Below are positions 42,609 to 50,496 of a DNA stretch of 64,000 nt, one piece after another (within the stretch, counting starts at the first letter, position 1; each line of letters begins with the position of its first letter). Origin of the DNA: UBA11524 sp963617205 (lineage in GTDB: Bacteria; Bacillota; Clostridia; Christensenellales; Aristaeellaceae); NCBI GenBank assembly GCA_963617205.1, contig CAVEOA010000001.1, positions 124,001-188,000 of the forward strand, in the 5' to 3' direction. The notes below the pieces were generated by a model. It was not told the origin of the DNA and ran no database searches. It saw only the letters and a list, made by a program, of their open reading frames with translations. The position numbers were made by a program, and so were the translations under genes.

Positions 42609-43495
42609 GTAGGCACCTTCTTTCTTTTCTGAGCCTTCGCGCCGGAGGATACCTCCGTGATTTCCTGTGTAATGGAGGCCTGACGGACGCGATTATATTG
42701 AACCGACAGCGCCGAAAGCATTTTATCAGCGTTGTCACCGGCAGAGGACATGGCGGTCATGCGTGCATTCTGTTCAGCACAGAAGCTATCGACCAGTGCA
42801 CTGTACACAAAGCCGGTTACGTAGCTGCGAATGACATTGTCGAGCACTGCCTCAACACCGGAAATGAAATCGAAATGGACACTCCCCGGCGCTGCAACAG
42901 AGGCGAAATCGCCGCGGTGGAACGGCAGCAGACGCGTGCTTGTCGCTTCGGCGGACATGCTGTTCTTCATATCGGTGTAGACGATGAAGAGCTTCTGAAA
43001 TTCACCGTTATCATAGCGTTCAAGCAGAATGTTGCTGATTTGGCGTGCACGATGCAGCGTCGGATTCTGTGCAGGATACAGGAAGCTCTGCTCGATGGGC
43101 GTGCCCGTTTGCATGAAGTGCTGACGACCGTATTCGCCGACGACAAACAGCTTGGTGTTCGGGTGCTCGTTTAGCATTTCCCGTGCGATTTTAAGCACAT
43201 TGTGGTTGTAAGCGCCTGCCATGCCTTTATCCGCCGTAATCACCAGGCATGCGTATTCGCCTTCAAGCTTCGGTGCACCCGCCGGCGGATAGAAGTACCG
43301 GCTGTCCACATCAGGCACCGTTCGGAAGATGCGCTTGATTTCGCCCTTGAGCGCCTCGAAATATGGACGCGTGCGGTTCAAGTCATTCTTGGCCTTGCGG
43401 AGCTTCGTGGAGGAAATCAGGTACATGGCGTTGGTGATTTTCTGCGTATCCTTGATGCTGGAAATCCTGCTTTTGATTTCCTTTGCGCTGGGCAT
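42602..43495 (-). CDS. atpG: ATP synthase F1 gamma subunit
   Basis: Rotor shaft of F1 (297 residues). N-terminal helix SAKEIKSRISSIKDTQKITNAMYLIS and C-terminal helix (about 245-285; NADKMLSALSVQYNRVRQASITQEITEV) form the coiled coil. The middle holds CLVITADKGMAGAYNHNV. The initial segment reads MYLISSTKLRKA where most homologues have MKMVSSAKL, a small variation. It starts 3 bases after the fused alpha gene ends. Confidence 0.96.
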   Translation of the reverse strand: MPSAKEIKSRISSIKDTQKITNAMYLISSTKLRKAKNDLNRTRPYFEALKGEIKRIFRTVPDVDSRYFYPPAGAPKLEGEYACLVITADKGMAGAYNHNVLKIAREMLNEHPNTKLFVVGEYGRQHFMQTGTPIEQSFLYPAQNPTLHRARQISNILLERYDNGEFQKLFIVYTDMKNSMSAEATSTRLLPFHRGDFASVAAPGSVHFDFISGVEAVLDNVIRSYVTGFVYSALVDSFCAEQNARMTAMSSAGDNADKMLSALSVQYNRVRQASITQEITEVSSGAKAQKRKKVPTC

Positions 43496-43498
43496 GGA

Positions 43499-45265
43499 TT
43501 ATTCCCTCCTGAAACGGCTGCCTTCAGCATTCAGGAATTCCTCAGCCGCGTGCAGAATATCCTGCTTCAGGTCGTCCGTCAGCACCTTGTCCTCGTCGAT
43601 TTTCCGGCATATGTTGCTCTGTTCCTTCGCAAAATAGGCAAGCAGCGCATCACGGAACTCTGTCACAGCCTTGACGGGTACCTTGGCAATAATGTGACCC
43701 ATGGCGCAAACAAGCACAATGACCTGTTCGCTCATGCTCAGCGGATGATACTGCTTCTGACGGAGCAGCTGCATCAGTCCCTGACCGTAGTGGAGCTGTT
43801 CCTTCGTCCCGTCATCGAGGTCGCTGGAGAATTGCGTAAAGACCTCCATCTCGCGATACTGAGCCAAGTCAAGTCGCAAGCTGCCGGTCGCCTTTTTGGT
43901 GGCTTTCGTCTGTGCGGCACCGCCGACACGCGAAACAGAAAGACCAACGTTGACGGCCGGACGCTGACCTGCAAAGAACAGGTCGCTCTCGAGGAAAATC
44001 TGACCATCGGTGATGGAGATGATATTTGTCGGGATATAGGCGGAAACGTCGCCTGCCTGCGTTTCAACAATCGGCAGTGCCGTTATGCTGCCGCCGCCGA
44101 GCTGGTCGCTCAGGTGCGCGGAACGTTCGAGAAGCCTCGAATGCAGGTAGAAAACGTCGCCCGGATACGCCTCACGACCAGGCGCACGCTCAAGCAGCAG
44201 GCTCATGGCACGGTATGCGATGGCGTGCTTGGACAAATCATCGTAGACGATGAGCACGTCGCGGCCGCGATGCATGAAGTACTCCGCCATGGCGCAGCCG
44301 GCATACGGCGCAATGTACTGCATTGTATCAGCCTCACCGGCCGTTGCCGAAACAACGATGCAGTAAGACATGGCATCACGGCGGCGCAGGTTCTCGACAA
44401 GCTGCGCGACGCTGGAAGCCTTCTGACCAATGGCCACATATACGCAGATGACGTTCTTGTCCTTCTGATTCAGGATCGTGTCGAGGGCGATTGCAGTCTT
44501 ACCTGTCTGACGGTCGCCGATAATCAGTTCACGCTGTCCGCGACCAATCGGGAACATGGCATCAATGGACAACAGACCGGTTTCAAGCGGTGTGTCGACG
44601 CTCTGACGGTCGATGATGCCGGGTGCAGGCTGCTCAATCGGGCGGTATTCGTTCGTCTGAATATCCGCACCGCCGTCAATCGGGCGCCCAAGGGCATCGA
44701 CAACGCGACCGAGGAAGCAATCGCCGACCGGAACGCCAGCCGTCTTGCCTGTGCGGACAACCTTGCTGCCCGCATAGATTTCATCGGCATTATCAAAGAG
44801 GATGCAGCCTGTTTCGTTGCGGCGCAAATCCTGTACCATGCCCTTGATGCCGTTCTCGAACATGAGAATTTCGCCGTATGCGGCATGCGTCAGACCATCG
44901 ACAACAGCAATGCCGTCGCTGATGGACTTCACCGTGCCGACTTCGCTGCTCTGCGCGAGCAGATGAAAGGATTCGATGCTGCTGCGCAGCAACGGAATGA
45001 CGTTCTCAGCGCTCTGCTTTCCGACAGCCTTGTCCATCGCGCGGCGGAACTGAGCCATACGACCCTTGGTGCTCCAGTCGTACACCTCGCTGCCTACCTG
45101 CAGGATGAAGCCGCTCTGCAGGGAAGCATCCTGACGAACTTGCAGGTCAATATCTGCACCGTGCTTCTTTTTAAGGAAGGCGAGAATGGCCTGCTCCTGC
45201 TCTGGAGTCGGCGGCGTCACGCAAAGCAGCGTAGCCGTCAAACGGCTCTGCTTTGTTTCATTCAT
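43499..45265 (-). CDS. atpA: ATP synthase alpha subunit with an N-terminal delta-subunit C-terminal domain (fusion)
   Basis: The 588-residue protein is about 85 residues longer than normal alpha. Residues about 100-588 are a complete alpha subunit (SSEVGTVKSISDGIAVVDGL, Walker A GDRQTGKT at 250-257, VIYDDLSKHA-like IVYDDLSKHAIAYR, and SVSRVGGAAQ). Residues about 8-77 resemble the C-terminal domain of the delta/OSCP subunit: TPEQEQAILAFLKKKHG, then the typical L-x-G-G-like LQSGFILQVGSEVYDWSTKGRM. No separate atpH lies between atpF and this gene, and the delta N-terminal helical domain is not found in the operon. The ATG at 45265 has AGGAGG 9 bases upstream and overlaps atpF by 8 bases, so the fused start is real. 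The delta identity is read by eye. Confidence 0.9.
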   Translation of the reverse strand: MNETKQSRLTATLLCVTPPTPEQEQAILAFLKKKHGADIDLQVRQDASLQSGFILQVGSEVYDWSTKGRMAQFRRAMDKAVGKQSAENVIPLLRSSIESFHLLAQSSEVGTVKSISDGIAVVDGLTHAAYGEILMFENGIKGMVQDLRRNETGCILFDNADEIYAGSKVVRTGKTAGVPVGDCFLGRVVDALGRPIDGGADIQTNEYRPIEQPAPGIIDRQSVDTPLETGLLSIDAMFPIGRGQRELIIGDRQTGKTAIALDTILNQKDKNVICVYVAIGQKASSVAQLVENLRRRDAMSYCIVVSATAGEADTMQYIAPYAGCAMAEYFMHRGRDVLIVYDDLSKHAIAYRAMSLLLERAPGREAYPGDVFYLHSRLLERSAHLSDQLGGGSITALPIVETQAGDVSAYIPTNIISITDGQIFLESDLFFAGQRPAVNVGLSVSRVGGAAQTKATKKATGSLRLDLAQYREMEVFTQFSSDLDDGTKEQLHYGQGLMQLLRQKQYHPLSMSEQVIVLVCAMGHIIAKVPVKAVTEFRDALLAYFAKEQSNICRKIDEDKVLTDDLKQDILHAAEEFLNAEGSRFRRE

Positions 45266-45755
45266 GACGTTCGTCCTCCTGTGCAGCCTTCAGGAAGCTG
45301 TCATACAGCGCCTGATCGTGCGAAGCATCCTGCTGATTGAGCAGCTTGTCCGTAGCGCTCACGACCATCTGCGCGATGTCCTTCTGTGCACTCTCGATCA
45401 TTGCCTTGCGCTCGACATTAGCAGAAGCCTGCGCATCCTTCAGCAGCTTATCTGCTTCGCTGCGTACACGCTCGAGCTGCATGCGGCACGCCGTATCGGT
45501 TTCCTGAGCAGCTGCATCGCTCCTTTGACGGATTTCCTCATCAGCGCCTGCGAGCTTCGCTTGATATGTTTGCAACGCAGCGTCCGCATCCTGCTGCGTC
45601 TTTTGCGCCTTTGCCTGCAAATCGGCGAAGTAGTCCTCGCGTTTCTTCATGAAGTCGGCAACCGGCTTGTACAGCAAAAGATACAAACCGCCTGCCAGAA
45701 TAACAAGGTTGAACATGTGCAGCAAAATCTGCTGGAAATTAATATTCAGCGGCAT
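45258..45755 (-). CDS. atpF: ATP synthase F0 b subunit
   Basis: Peripheral stalk subunit (165 residues). One N-terminal membrane helix (LLHMFNLVILAGGLYLLLYKPV) is followed by YKPVADFMKKRE and a long charged, Gln/Ala-rich helix to about residue 135. The C-terminus ends VVSATDKLLNQQ and QALYDSFLKAAQEDERHE, the part expected to contact delta. It is of normal length and shows no added delta N-terminal domain. AGGTG precedes the ATG. Confidence 0.95.
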   Translation of the reverse strand: MPLNINFQQILLHMFNLVILAGGLYLLLYKPVADFMKKREDYFADLQAKAQKTQQDADAALQTYQAKLAGADEEIRQRSDAAAQETDTACRMQLERVRSEADKLLKDAQASANVERKAMIESAQKDIAQMVVSATDKLLNQQDASHDQALYDSFLKAAQEDERHE

Positions 45756-45821
45756 ATCTTCACCTGAATGAACAGACGCTTTGGACGCCTGTCCCCTTTC
45801 CGAAACTTTGAATCGTTATCA

Positions 45822-46181
45822 TTACAGGACGAACACGACCAGAATCGCAACAATCAGGGCATAAATGATAGCGGTTTCGATGAAGACCAGACCGATCATC
45901 AGGCTGCCGCGGATATTTTCGCTTGCTTCCGGCTGACGGGCAATCGATTCAACGGACTTCGAGATGGCAAGACCCATGGCAAGTGCACCGACAGCGGCAA
46001 CAACAGCAATCGCAATCGCAGCGGCAAAGGCCTTTGCAGTCGTCACAGCATCAGAATTGGTGGAGGCAGCCTCGGCAACCTCAGCAACATCAGCGGATTC
46101 AGCAAGGGCAGGAACAGCAAACATAGCAGCCACACAAACAATCGCCAGAACCAGTGCCATCATATTCAGAAACTTCTTCAT
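45822..46181 (-). CDS. atpE: ATP synthase F0 c subunit with an N-terminal hydrophobic leader
   Basis: Ring subunit (119 residues, compared with the usual 70-90). Residues 1-28 look like a signal peptide (MKKFLNMMALVLAIVCVAA, then FAVPALAES), followed by an acidic linker (about 29-50). The two-helix hairpin is at about 51-119 with the ARQPEA loop. The ion-binding Glu is in FIETAIIYAL. The E-T-x-x-x-Y pattern recalls Na+-binding rings, but the helix-1 Gln of such rings is Met here, so the coupling ion cannot be settled. AGGAGG precedes the ATG. Confidence 0.93.
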   Translation of the reverse strand: MKKFLNMMALVLAIVCVAAMFAVPALAESADVAEVAEAASTNSDAVTTAKAFAAAIAIAVVAAVGALAMGLAISKSVESIARQPEASENIRGSLMIGLVFIETAIIYALIVAILVVFVL

Positions 46182-46211
46182 AACTAATCTCCTCCTAAAT
46201 CTAATCCTTAA

Positions 46212-47066
46212 TCAGTTTGCCGCCTGAACAGCGGTCACTTTTTGCTTCTTTTTCTTGGGCTTCGGGGGCTCGCTGACTTCACCGTAGTAGTTTGCAGTCA
46301 GCATGGTCAGAACGTAGGTCTGGATGAGCGCGTGCAGCAGGGTGAACAGGACGCCCACCGCGACCGGCAGCACGAAGCTCAGGGACAGCGAGTAATAGAC
46401 AAGCTCGGAAACGAGCAGACCGCCCAGCAGAGCGCCGAAAAGACGGAAGCTCATGGAAATGGGCAGCGAGAACTCCTTGAGCGTCGAACCGACACCGCGC
46501 AGACCGTTGCTGGCAATGCCGCCGGACAGAATCACGCAATAGGACATGACACCTGTTGCAATGGCTGCGTTGATGTCAGAAATCGGCGCAGGCAGCGACA
46601 TGGACAATCCTTTTGTGGTCATCCACTGGATGCCGAGCAGCTCAAAAAGCGTACCGACTGAGATATACACGCCCACGGAGAAGAGGTACACGCTCAGGAA
46701 AGCATTCCGATGCGGGCTGTACGACTTCGCCAGGTTCTGGAAGTAAGAAACCAATGCCTCCAGCAAGGTTTGGAACTTCCCGGGGATGATTTTGAAATGA
46801 GGAATGACGAACACCCGCAGAAGCGCTGCGCAGACGAACAGCAACCCGGTGAGTACCCAGTCCGAAATGACGGATGGGTTTACGGTCATCCCCAGAAATG
46901 CCATTTGGTTGTCTTCATGCAGCACTGCATCCTTCATGACTTCCTGAATCGTTTCCGATTTTGTCCCGCCGGAATCTGTCAGAAAGATGGCTGCGAGCAA
47001 GGCCGCCAGGAGCACGATCATGATGACGATGATTCGCGTCTGGCTGTTCTTTTTCTCCAGCTTCAT
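46212..47066 (-). CDS. atpB: ATP synthase F0 a subunit
   Basis: Stator channel subunit (284 residues). It has an N-terminal hydrophobic segment followed by the family helices. The essential Arg is in MSFRLFGALLGGLLV, and a polar C-terminal helix includes LLHALIQTYVLTMLTANYYGE. ATG 47066 is chosen over 47102 because GAGGT lies about 5 bases upstream. It is the first gene of the operon, order a-c-b-(delta)alpha-gamma-beta-epsilon. No atpI is present upstream. Confidence 0.95.
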   Translation of the reverse strand: MKLEKKNSQTRIIVIMIVLLAALLAAIFLTDSGGTKSETIQEVMKDAVLHEDNQMAFLGMTVNPSVISDWVLTGLLFVCAALLRVFVIPHFKIIPGKFQTLLEALVSYFQNLAKSYSPHRNAFLSVYLFSVGVYISVGTLFELLGIQWMTTKGLSMSLPAPISDINAAIATGVMSYCVILSGGIASNGLRGVGSTLKEFSLPISMSFRLFGALLGGLLVSELVYYSLSLSFVLPVAVGVLFTLLHALIQTYVLTMLTANYYGEVSEPPKPKKKKQKVTAVQAAN

Positions 47067-47107
47067 AGAATACCTCGCTTTCGCTGTTTTCTTCGGGAAC
47101 ATCGGTC

Positions 47108-47136
47108 ATTATAACACTTTGAAAAAATTATTGCAA
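47108..47136 (-). promoter_or_regulatory. Promoter of the ATP synthase operon
   Basis: On the minus strand, TTGCAA (47136-47131) and a consensus TATAAT (47113-47108) are 17 bases apart. The 130 bases upstream are AT-rich with no gene. Confidence 0.85.
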
Positions 47137-47247
47137 GAAAAAAGAATATTGATTTTTGGTAAAATAGCGCATAAAAAAATCCTCCGATTGACAAATTTCA
47201 AAAGGAGGATTACATATATATAGGAATAATTTTTACCGATACAGAAG

Positions 47248-47264
47248 GCAGGAAGCCTTCCTGC
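47248..47264 (-). terminator. Short perfect hairpin at the end of the corA-like gene
   Basis: GCAGGAA-GGC-TTCCTGC directly follows the stop codon (7-bp stem, 3-base loop). There is no T-run, so termination is only likely. Confidence 0.4.
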
Positions 47265-47265
47265 T

Positions 47266-48204
47266 TTACAGCATGTTTTTCTTGTGCATTACGACATATG
47301 CTACCAGCGTCAGAATGATCGCAATACCGCAGACGGCAGCGAATCCCCAAACCTGCTTTTCAAATGGCACAGGGACATTGATGCCCCAGATGGTCATAAT
47401 CAGCGTTGGCACAGCGAAGAGGACAGTCAGCGCAGTCAATACCTTCATGGTAATATTCAGGTTATTGTTGATGATGGAGGCGAAGGCGTCGGTCGTGTTG
47501 CTCATAATGTCGCGGTATATCGAGCACATTTCGATAGCCTGCTTGTTTTCGATGATGACATCCTCCAGTAAATCTGTGTCTTCCGGATAGCGCTTCAGGA
47601 TATCCTGACGCATCAGACGCTCCATGACCAGCGCATTGCCCTTGAGCGAGGTGTTGAAATAAACCAGCGACTTCTCAAGCTTCATCATCTGCAGAAGCTC
47701 CTGATTCCGGCTGGAATGCTCCAGCTTTTCCTGAATGTGCTGGCTTGTCTTGTCAATCTGCTTCAGGTAGGACAGGAATCGCCCGGCATTGCGCTGAAGA
47801 ATCTGCAGGATGAAGCGCGTACGCTTGAAGGTCCAGAAATTGCGGATGCGCTCCTCGGTGAAGTCGTTGATAATGGGCGTATCACGCGTGCACACGGTGA
47901 TGATGACCTCATCGCACAGGACGATGCCGAGTGGAATGGTGCTGTAAACATAGCCGGTGCCTTCTGTATCGACATACGGAATATCGACAATGAGGAGCGT
48001 CTGCTGTTTATCAGGGTCATAGTCGATGCGTGCAGACTCCTCTTCGTCCAGCGCTGCCGGCAGGAAGGTTGGGTCGAGGTCGAAACGGGTCGTCAGCCCA
48101 TCCAGCTCTTCCTTTGTCGGATTCTGCAGATGCACCCAAACGCCCTTTTCGAGCGTTGTGCATTCAGAAAGATGATCTTCGATTGTCTTGAAAATTCTTC
48201 TCAT
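47266..48204 (-). CDS. corA: CorA/ZntB-family divalent cation channel
   Basis: The 312-residue protein has the CorA layout: a cytoplasmic alpha/beta domain, a long stalk helix (about 140-255), and two C-terminal membrane helices (about 256-278 and 287-306). The pore-loop signature is G-I-N (WGINVPVP) instead of the canonical G-M-N of Mg2+ channels; GIN is also the ZntB motif. The cation is therefore uncertain between Mg2+, Co2+ and Zn2+. ATG 48204 is preferred because AAAGGA lies upstream. A long leader precedes it. Confidence 0.88.
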   Translation of the reverse strand: MRRIFKTIEDHLSECTTLEKGVWVHLQNPTKEELDGLTTRFDLDPTFLPAALDEEESARIDYDPDKQQTLLIVDIPYVDTEGTGYVYSTIPLGIVLCDEVIITVCTRDTPIINDFTEERIRNFWTFKRTRFILQILQRNAGRFLSYLKQIDKTSQHIQEKLEHSSRNQELLQMMKLEKSLVYFNTSLKGNALVMERLMRQDILKRYPEDTDLLEDVIIENKQAIEMCSIYRDIMSNTTDAFASIINNNLNITMKVLTALTVLFAVPTLIMTIWGINVPVPFEKQVWGFAAVCGIAIILTLVAYVVMHKKNML

Positions 48205-48371
48205 GCTGCTGCGTCCTTTCATTACCTACATGGAAAAGACAGCGCAGCTTCGGCCGTTATTGTGCGAGGAGAGCGCTGCCTTGCGAGAAATTGTTACTAT
48301 ACGGGTCACCGTCCATATCGGTTGAGCGCTCCTTTCTGGCATGCTGAAAAAATGGTTGCTGAACATACCTA
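48205..48371 (-). promoter_or_regulatory. Long, possibly structured leader of the corA-like gene
   Basis: The leader between the predicted start (near 48371) and the ATG is about 167 nt. AGGAGCGCT pairs with AGCGCTCTCCT (a 2-base bulge), and a CGG/CCG hairpin lies inside. It does not match the M-box or yybP-ykoY consensus by eye. The rest of the 378-base intergenic region up to 48582 holds the corA promoter and a lone TATAAT (48528-48533) for the RDD gene, whose -35 is not clear. Confidence 0.4.
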
Positions 48372-48377
48372 CGTGTT

Positions 48378-48406
48378 ATCTTACGCCCATTTTGCGGAAA
48401 TGTCAA
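48378..48406 (-). promoter_or_regulatory. Promoter of the corA-like gene
   Basis: On the minus strand, TTGACA (48406-48401) and TAAGAT (48383-48378) are separated by 17 bases. Confidence 0.75.
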
Positions 48407-48582
48407 CGGTTGAAGCGAAAGATTTAAACGAAGCATCAAAGCATATAATTTGCCGACCGAAAAGTAGAGATTCTGACGAAAATCAAAAAGAATTTGGTTT
48501 TTCTATGGCGTTTCGGAAATTTTTCGGTATAATAGTATTTGGTGAAAACAGGACATGATCATTAGCAGGAGGATGAACCTCG

Positions 48583-49344
48583 ATGGCGTGTGATCTTCAG
48601 CGGGCAAATGTATGGAAACGCATCTCAGCCTTTCTCTTCGATGTGATTCTATTGGCAGTTGCCTGCGTTTTGTGTGGCTGGGGCTTATCGTATATGCTGA
48701 ATTACGACAGCTATTATGACACGCTCATGACACGGTATCAAGCCATTGCCAATGATAACGGTCTGGATGTATCTGTTATCTCGCAGAATTACAGCGACCT
48801 CACCGAGGAGGAGCAGCAGCTTGCAGAGCAGGTCAATCAGCTGCTTGCCGCGGATGAGGACGCCGTACATGCGTATGAGATGGTCATTCAGCTTTCACTG
48901 CTCATTGTCAGCTTTGGCCTTCTGATTTCCTATCTGCTGCTGGAATTTCTGATTCCGCTGCTGCTGAAAAACGGACAGACACTGGGCAAAAAGATATTCG
49001 GCGTTGCCCTGATGCGCTCGGACAGCGTACAGATTTCGCCTGTCATGATGTTTGTCAGAACGGTGCTCGGCAAGTATGCAGTGGAAACGATGATACCGGT
49101 AATGGCCGTCATGATGGTTTTCTTCGGCAACCTGAACCTTGTGGTCAGCTGCATTGTCATTGCGCTTCTGCTGGCTCAGGCGATTCTTTTCCTCGCGACG
49201 AAGAATCATTCGCTGATACACGATTTGCTGGCGGATACAATTGCGGTTGACATGGGCAGTCAGCAGATTTTCCGAACCGCCGAGGACAGAGCTGCCTACA
49301 TCGCCAGGTGTCAGGCGGAATCAAACGACAATCAGCCCTATTAA
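48583..49344 (+). CDS. RDD-family membrane protein
   Basis: The 253-residue protein has the RDD pattern: N-terminal Arg-Ile before the first helix (WKRISAFLFDVILLA, with the Asp), a second helix pair at about 108-130 (IVSFGLLISYLLLEF) and GQTLGKKIFGVALM. A large extracellular loop lies at about 40-100. A C-terminal helix pair and FLATKNHSLIHDLLADTIAVD (the RDD Asp pair) complete it. RDD proteins have been linked to ion exchange; the role here is unknown. AGGAGG precedes the ATG by about 10 bases. Confidence 0.88.
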   Translation: MACDLQRANVWKRISAFLFDVILLAVACVLCGWGLSYMLNYDSYYDTLMTRYQAIANDNGLDVSVISQNYSDLTEEEQQLAEQVNQLLAADEDAVHAYEMVIQLSLLIVSFGLLISYLLLEFLIPLLLKNGQTLGKKIFGVALMRSDSVQISPVMMFVRTVLGKYAVETMIPVMAVMMVFFGNLNLVVSCIVIALLLAQAILFLATKNHSLIHDLLADTIAVDMGSQQIFRTAEDRAAYIARCQAESNDNQPY

Positions 49345-49385
49345 CCACGCGCAGGAAAATGCACGGAATAAAGAAAGGGGATTCT

Positions 49386-50495
49386 ATGAAAATCGTTTTG
49401 CAGAATCTGACGAAAATCTTTCCGAGCCGCAATAAGAAATCCGGCGAAGAGGTCGTTGCAGTCAATAACTTCAATTTCACTATTCCAGACGGGCAATTGA
49501 TCGGTCTGCTCGGTCCTTCAGGCTGCGGCAAGAGCACAACGCTGTATATGATCAGCGGGCTTCAGAAACCCAGCAGCGGTAAGATTTTCTTTGGTGATGA
49601 TGATGTGACAGAGCTGTCCACGGAAAACAGAGGCATCGGGCTTGTGTTCCAGAACTATGCGCTCTATCCGCATCTGACTGTGAAACAGAATATTCTCTTC
49701 CCCTTGCAGAATCTGCGTGGCAAGGATAAGCTGAGCAAGGATGCCATGCTGGCACGTGCGCAGGAGGCAGCGAGGCTCGTGCAGATTGAGAATCTGCTCG
49801 ACCGCAAGCCGAGCGAGCTTTCCGGCGGTCAGCAGCAGCGTGTTGCGATTGCGCGTGCACTGGTAAAAATGCCGCGAGTGCTGCTGCTTGATGAACCGCT
49901 GTCGAATCTCGATGCGCGTCTTCGCCTGCAAACGCGTGAAGAAATCCGCCGCATTCAGAAAGAAACGAAAATCACGACCGTTTTTGTTACGCACGATCAG
50001 GAAGAAGCCATGTCCATTTCTGATATGATTGTCGTCATGAAGTCCGGCGTTGTGCAACAGATTGGCAAGCCGCAGGAGGTCTACGATAATCCTGAGAATC
50101 TGTTTGTCGCAAACTTCCTCGGTACACCGCCGATTAACATCTTTGCAGGCAGCGTCAGGGATGAGCAGCTCTTCATCGGCAGTGAAAACGTGATGACGGT
50201 GCCCGGCGTCAAGGATCAGGAAGTATTTGCCGGCATTCGTCCGGAAGGCTTTATTCTGGATATGGAGCACGGTACCTTCTCCCTCAAGCCGCAGAACGTC
50301 GAGGTCATGGGACGCGATGTTTCAGTCGTCGCAACGCATGAGGCATCCCAGAAGCCGACGGTTCGGTCGATTATCGATGCGGATCAGCGCATGCAGATCG
50401 GCGCGGATATTGTCCGCTATCAGATCAAGCCGAATAAGCTGTTCTTATTCACCAAGGACGACAACGGCACGCGCATTCCATTCGAGGTGAAATGA
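49386..50495 (+). CDS. ABC importer ATP-binding protein, MsmX/UgpC type
   Basis: The 369-residue ATPase of a sugar-type (CUT1) importer has Walker A GPSGCGKST, Q-loop VFQNYALYPHLTV, signature LSGGQQQRVAIARAL, Walker B VLLLDEPLSNLDARLR and His in VFVTHDQEEAM. A C-terminal TOBE-like regulatory domain (about 250-369) is typical of this group. AAAGGGG precedes ATG 49386. It is followed by two permeases and a binding protein, so the transporter is complete. Many such ATPases energise several importers. Confidence 0.95.
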   Translation: MKIVLQNLTKIFPSRNKKSGEEVVAVNNFNFTIPDGQLIGLLGPSGCGKSTTLYMISGLQKPSSGKIFFGDDDVTELSTENRGIGLVFQNYALYPHLTVKQNILFPLQNLRGKDKLSKDAMLARAQEAARLVQIENLLDRKPSELSGGQQQRVAIARALVKMPRVLLLDEPLSNLDARLRLQTREEIRRIQKETKITTVFVTHDQEEAMSISDMIVVMKSGVVQQIGKPQEVYDNPENLFVANFLGTPPINIFAGSVRDEQLFIGSENVMTVPGVKDQEVFAGIRPEGFILDMEHGTFSLKPQNVEVMGRDVSVVATHEASQKPTVRSIIDADQRMQIGADIVRYQIKPNKLFLFTKDDNGTRIPFEVK

Positions 50496-50496
50496 T

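Noticed and set aside
43202..45340. A 712-codon open frame antisense to the alpha subunit
   Set aside because: It has no ribosome site or recognisable domain and mirrors the atpA/atpG codons; atpA itself is certain.
45258..45755. Delta N-terminal domain hidden in the b subunit, as in b-delta fusions
   Set aside because: The b subunit has a normal length and ends in the usual C-terminal helix with no additional domain.
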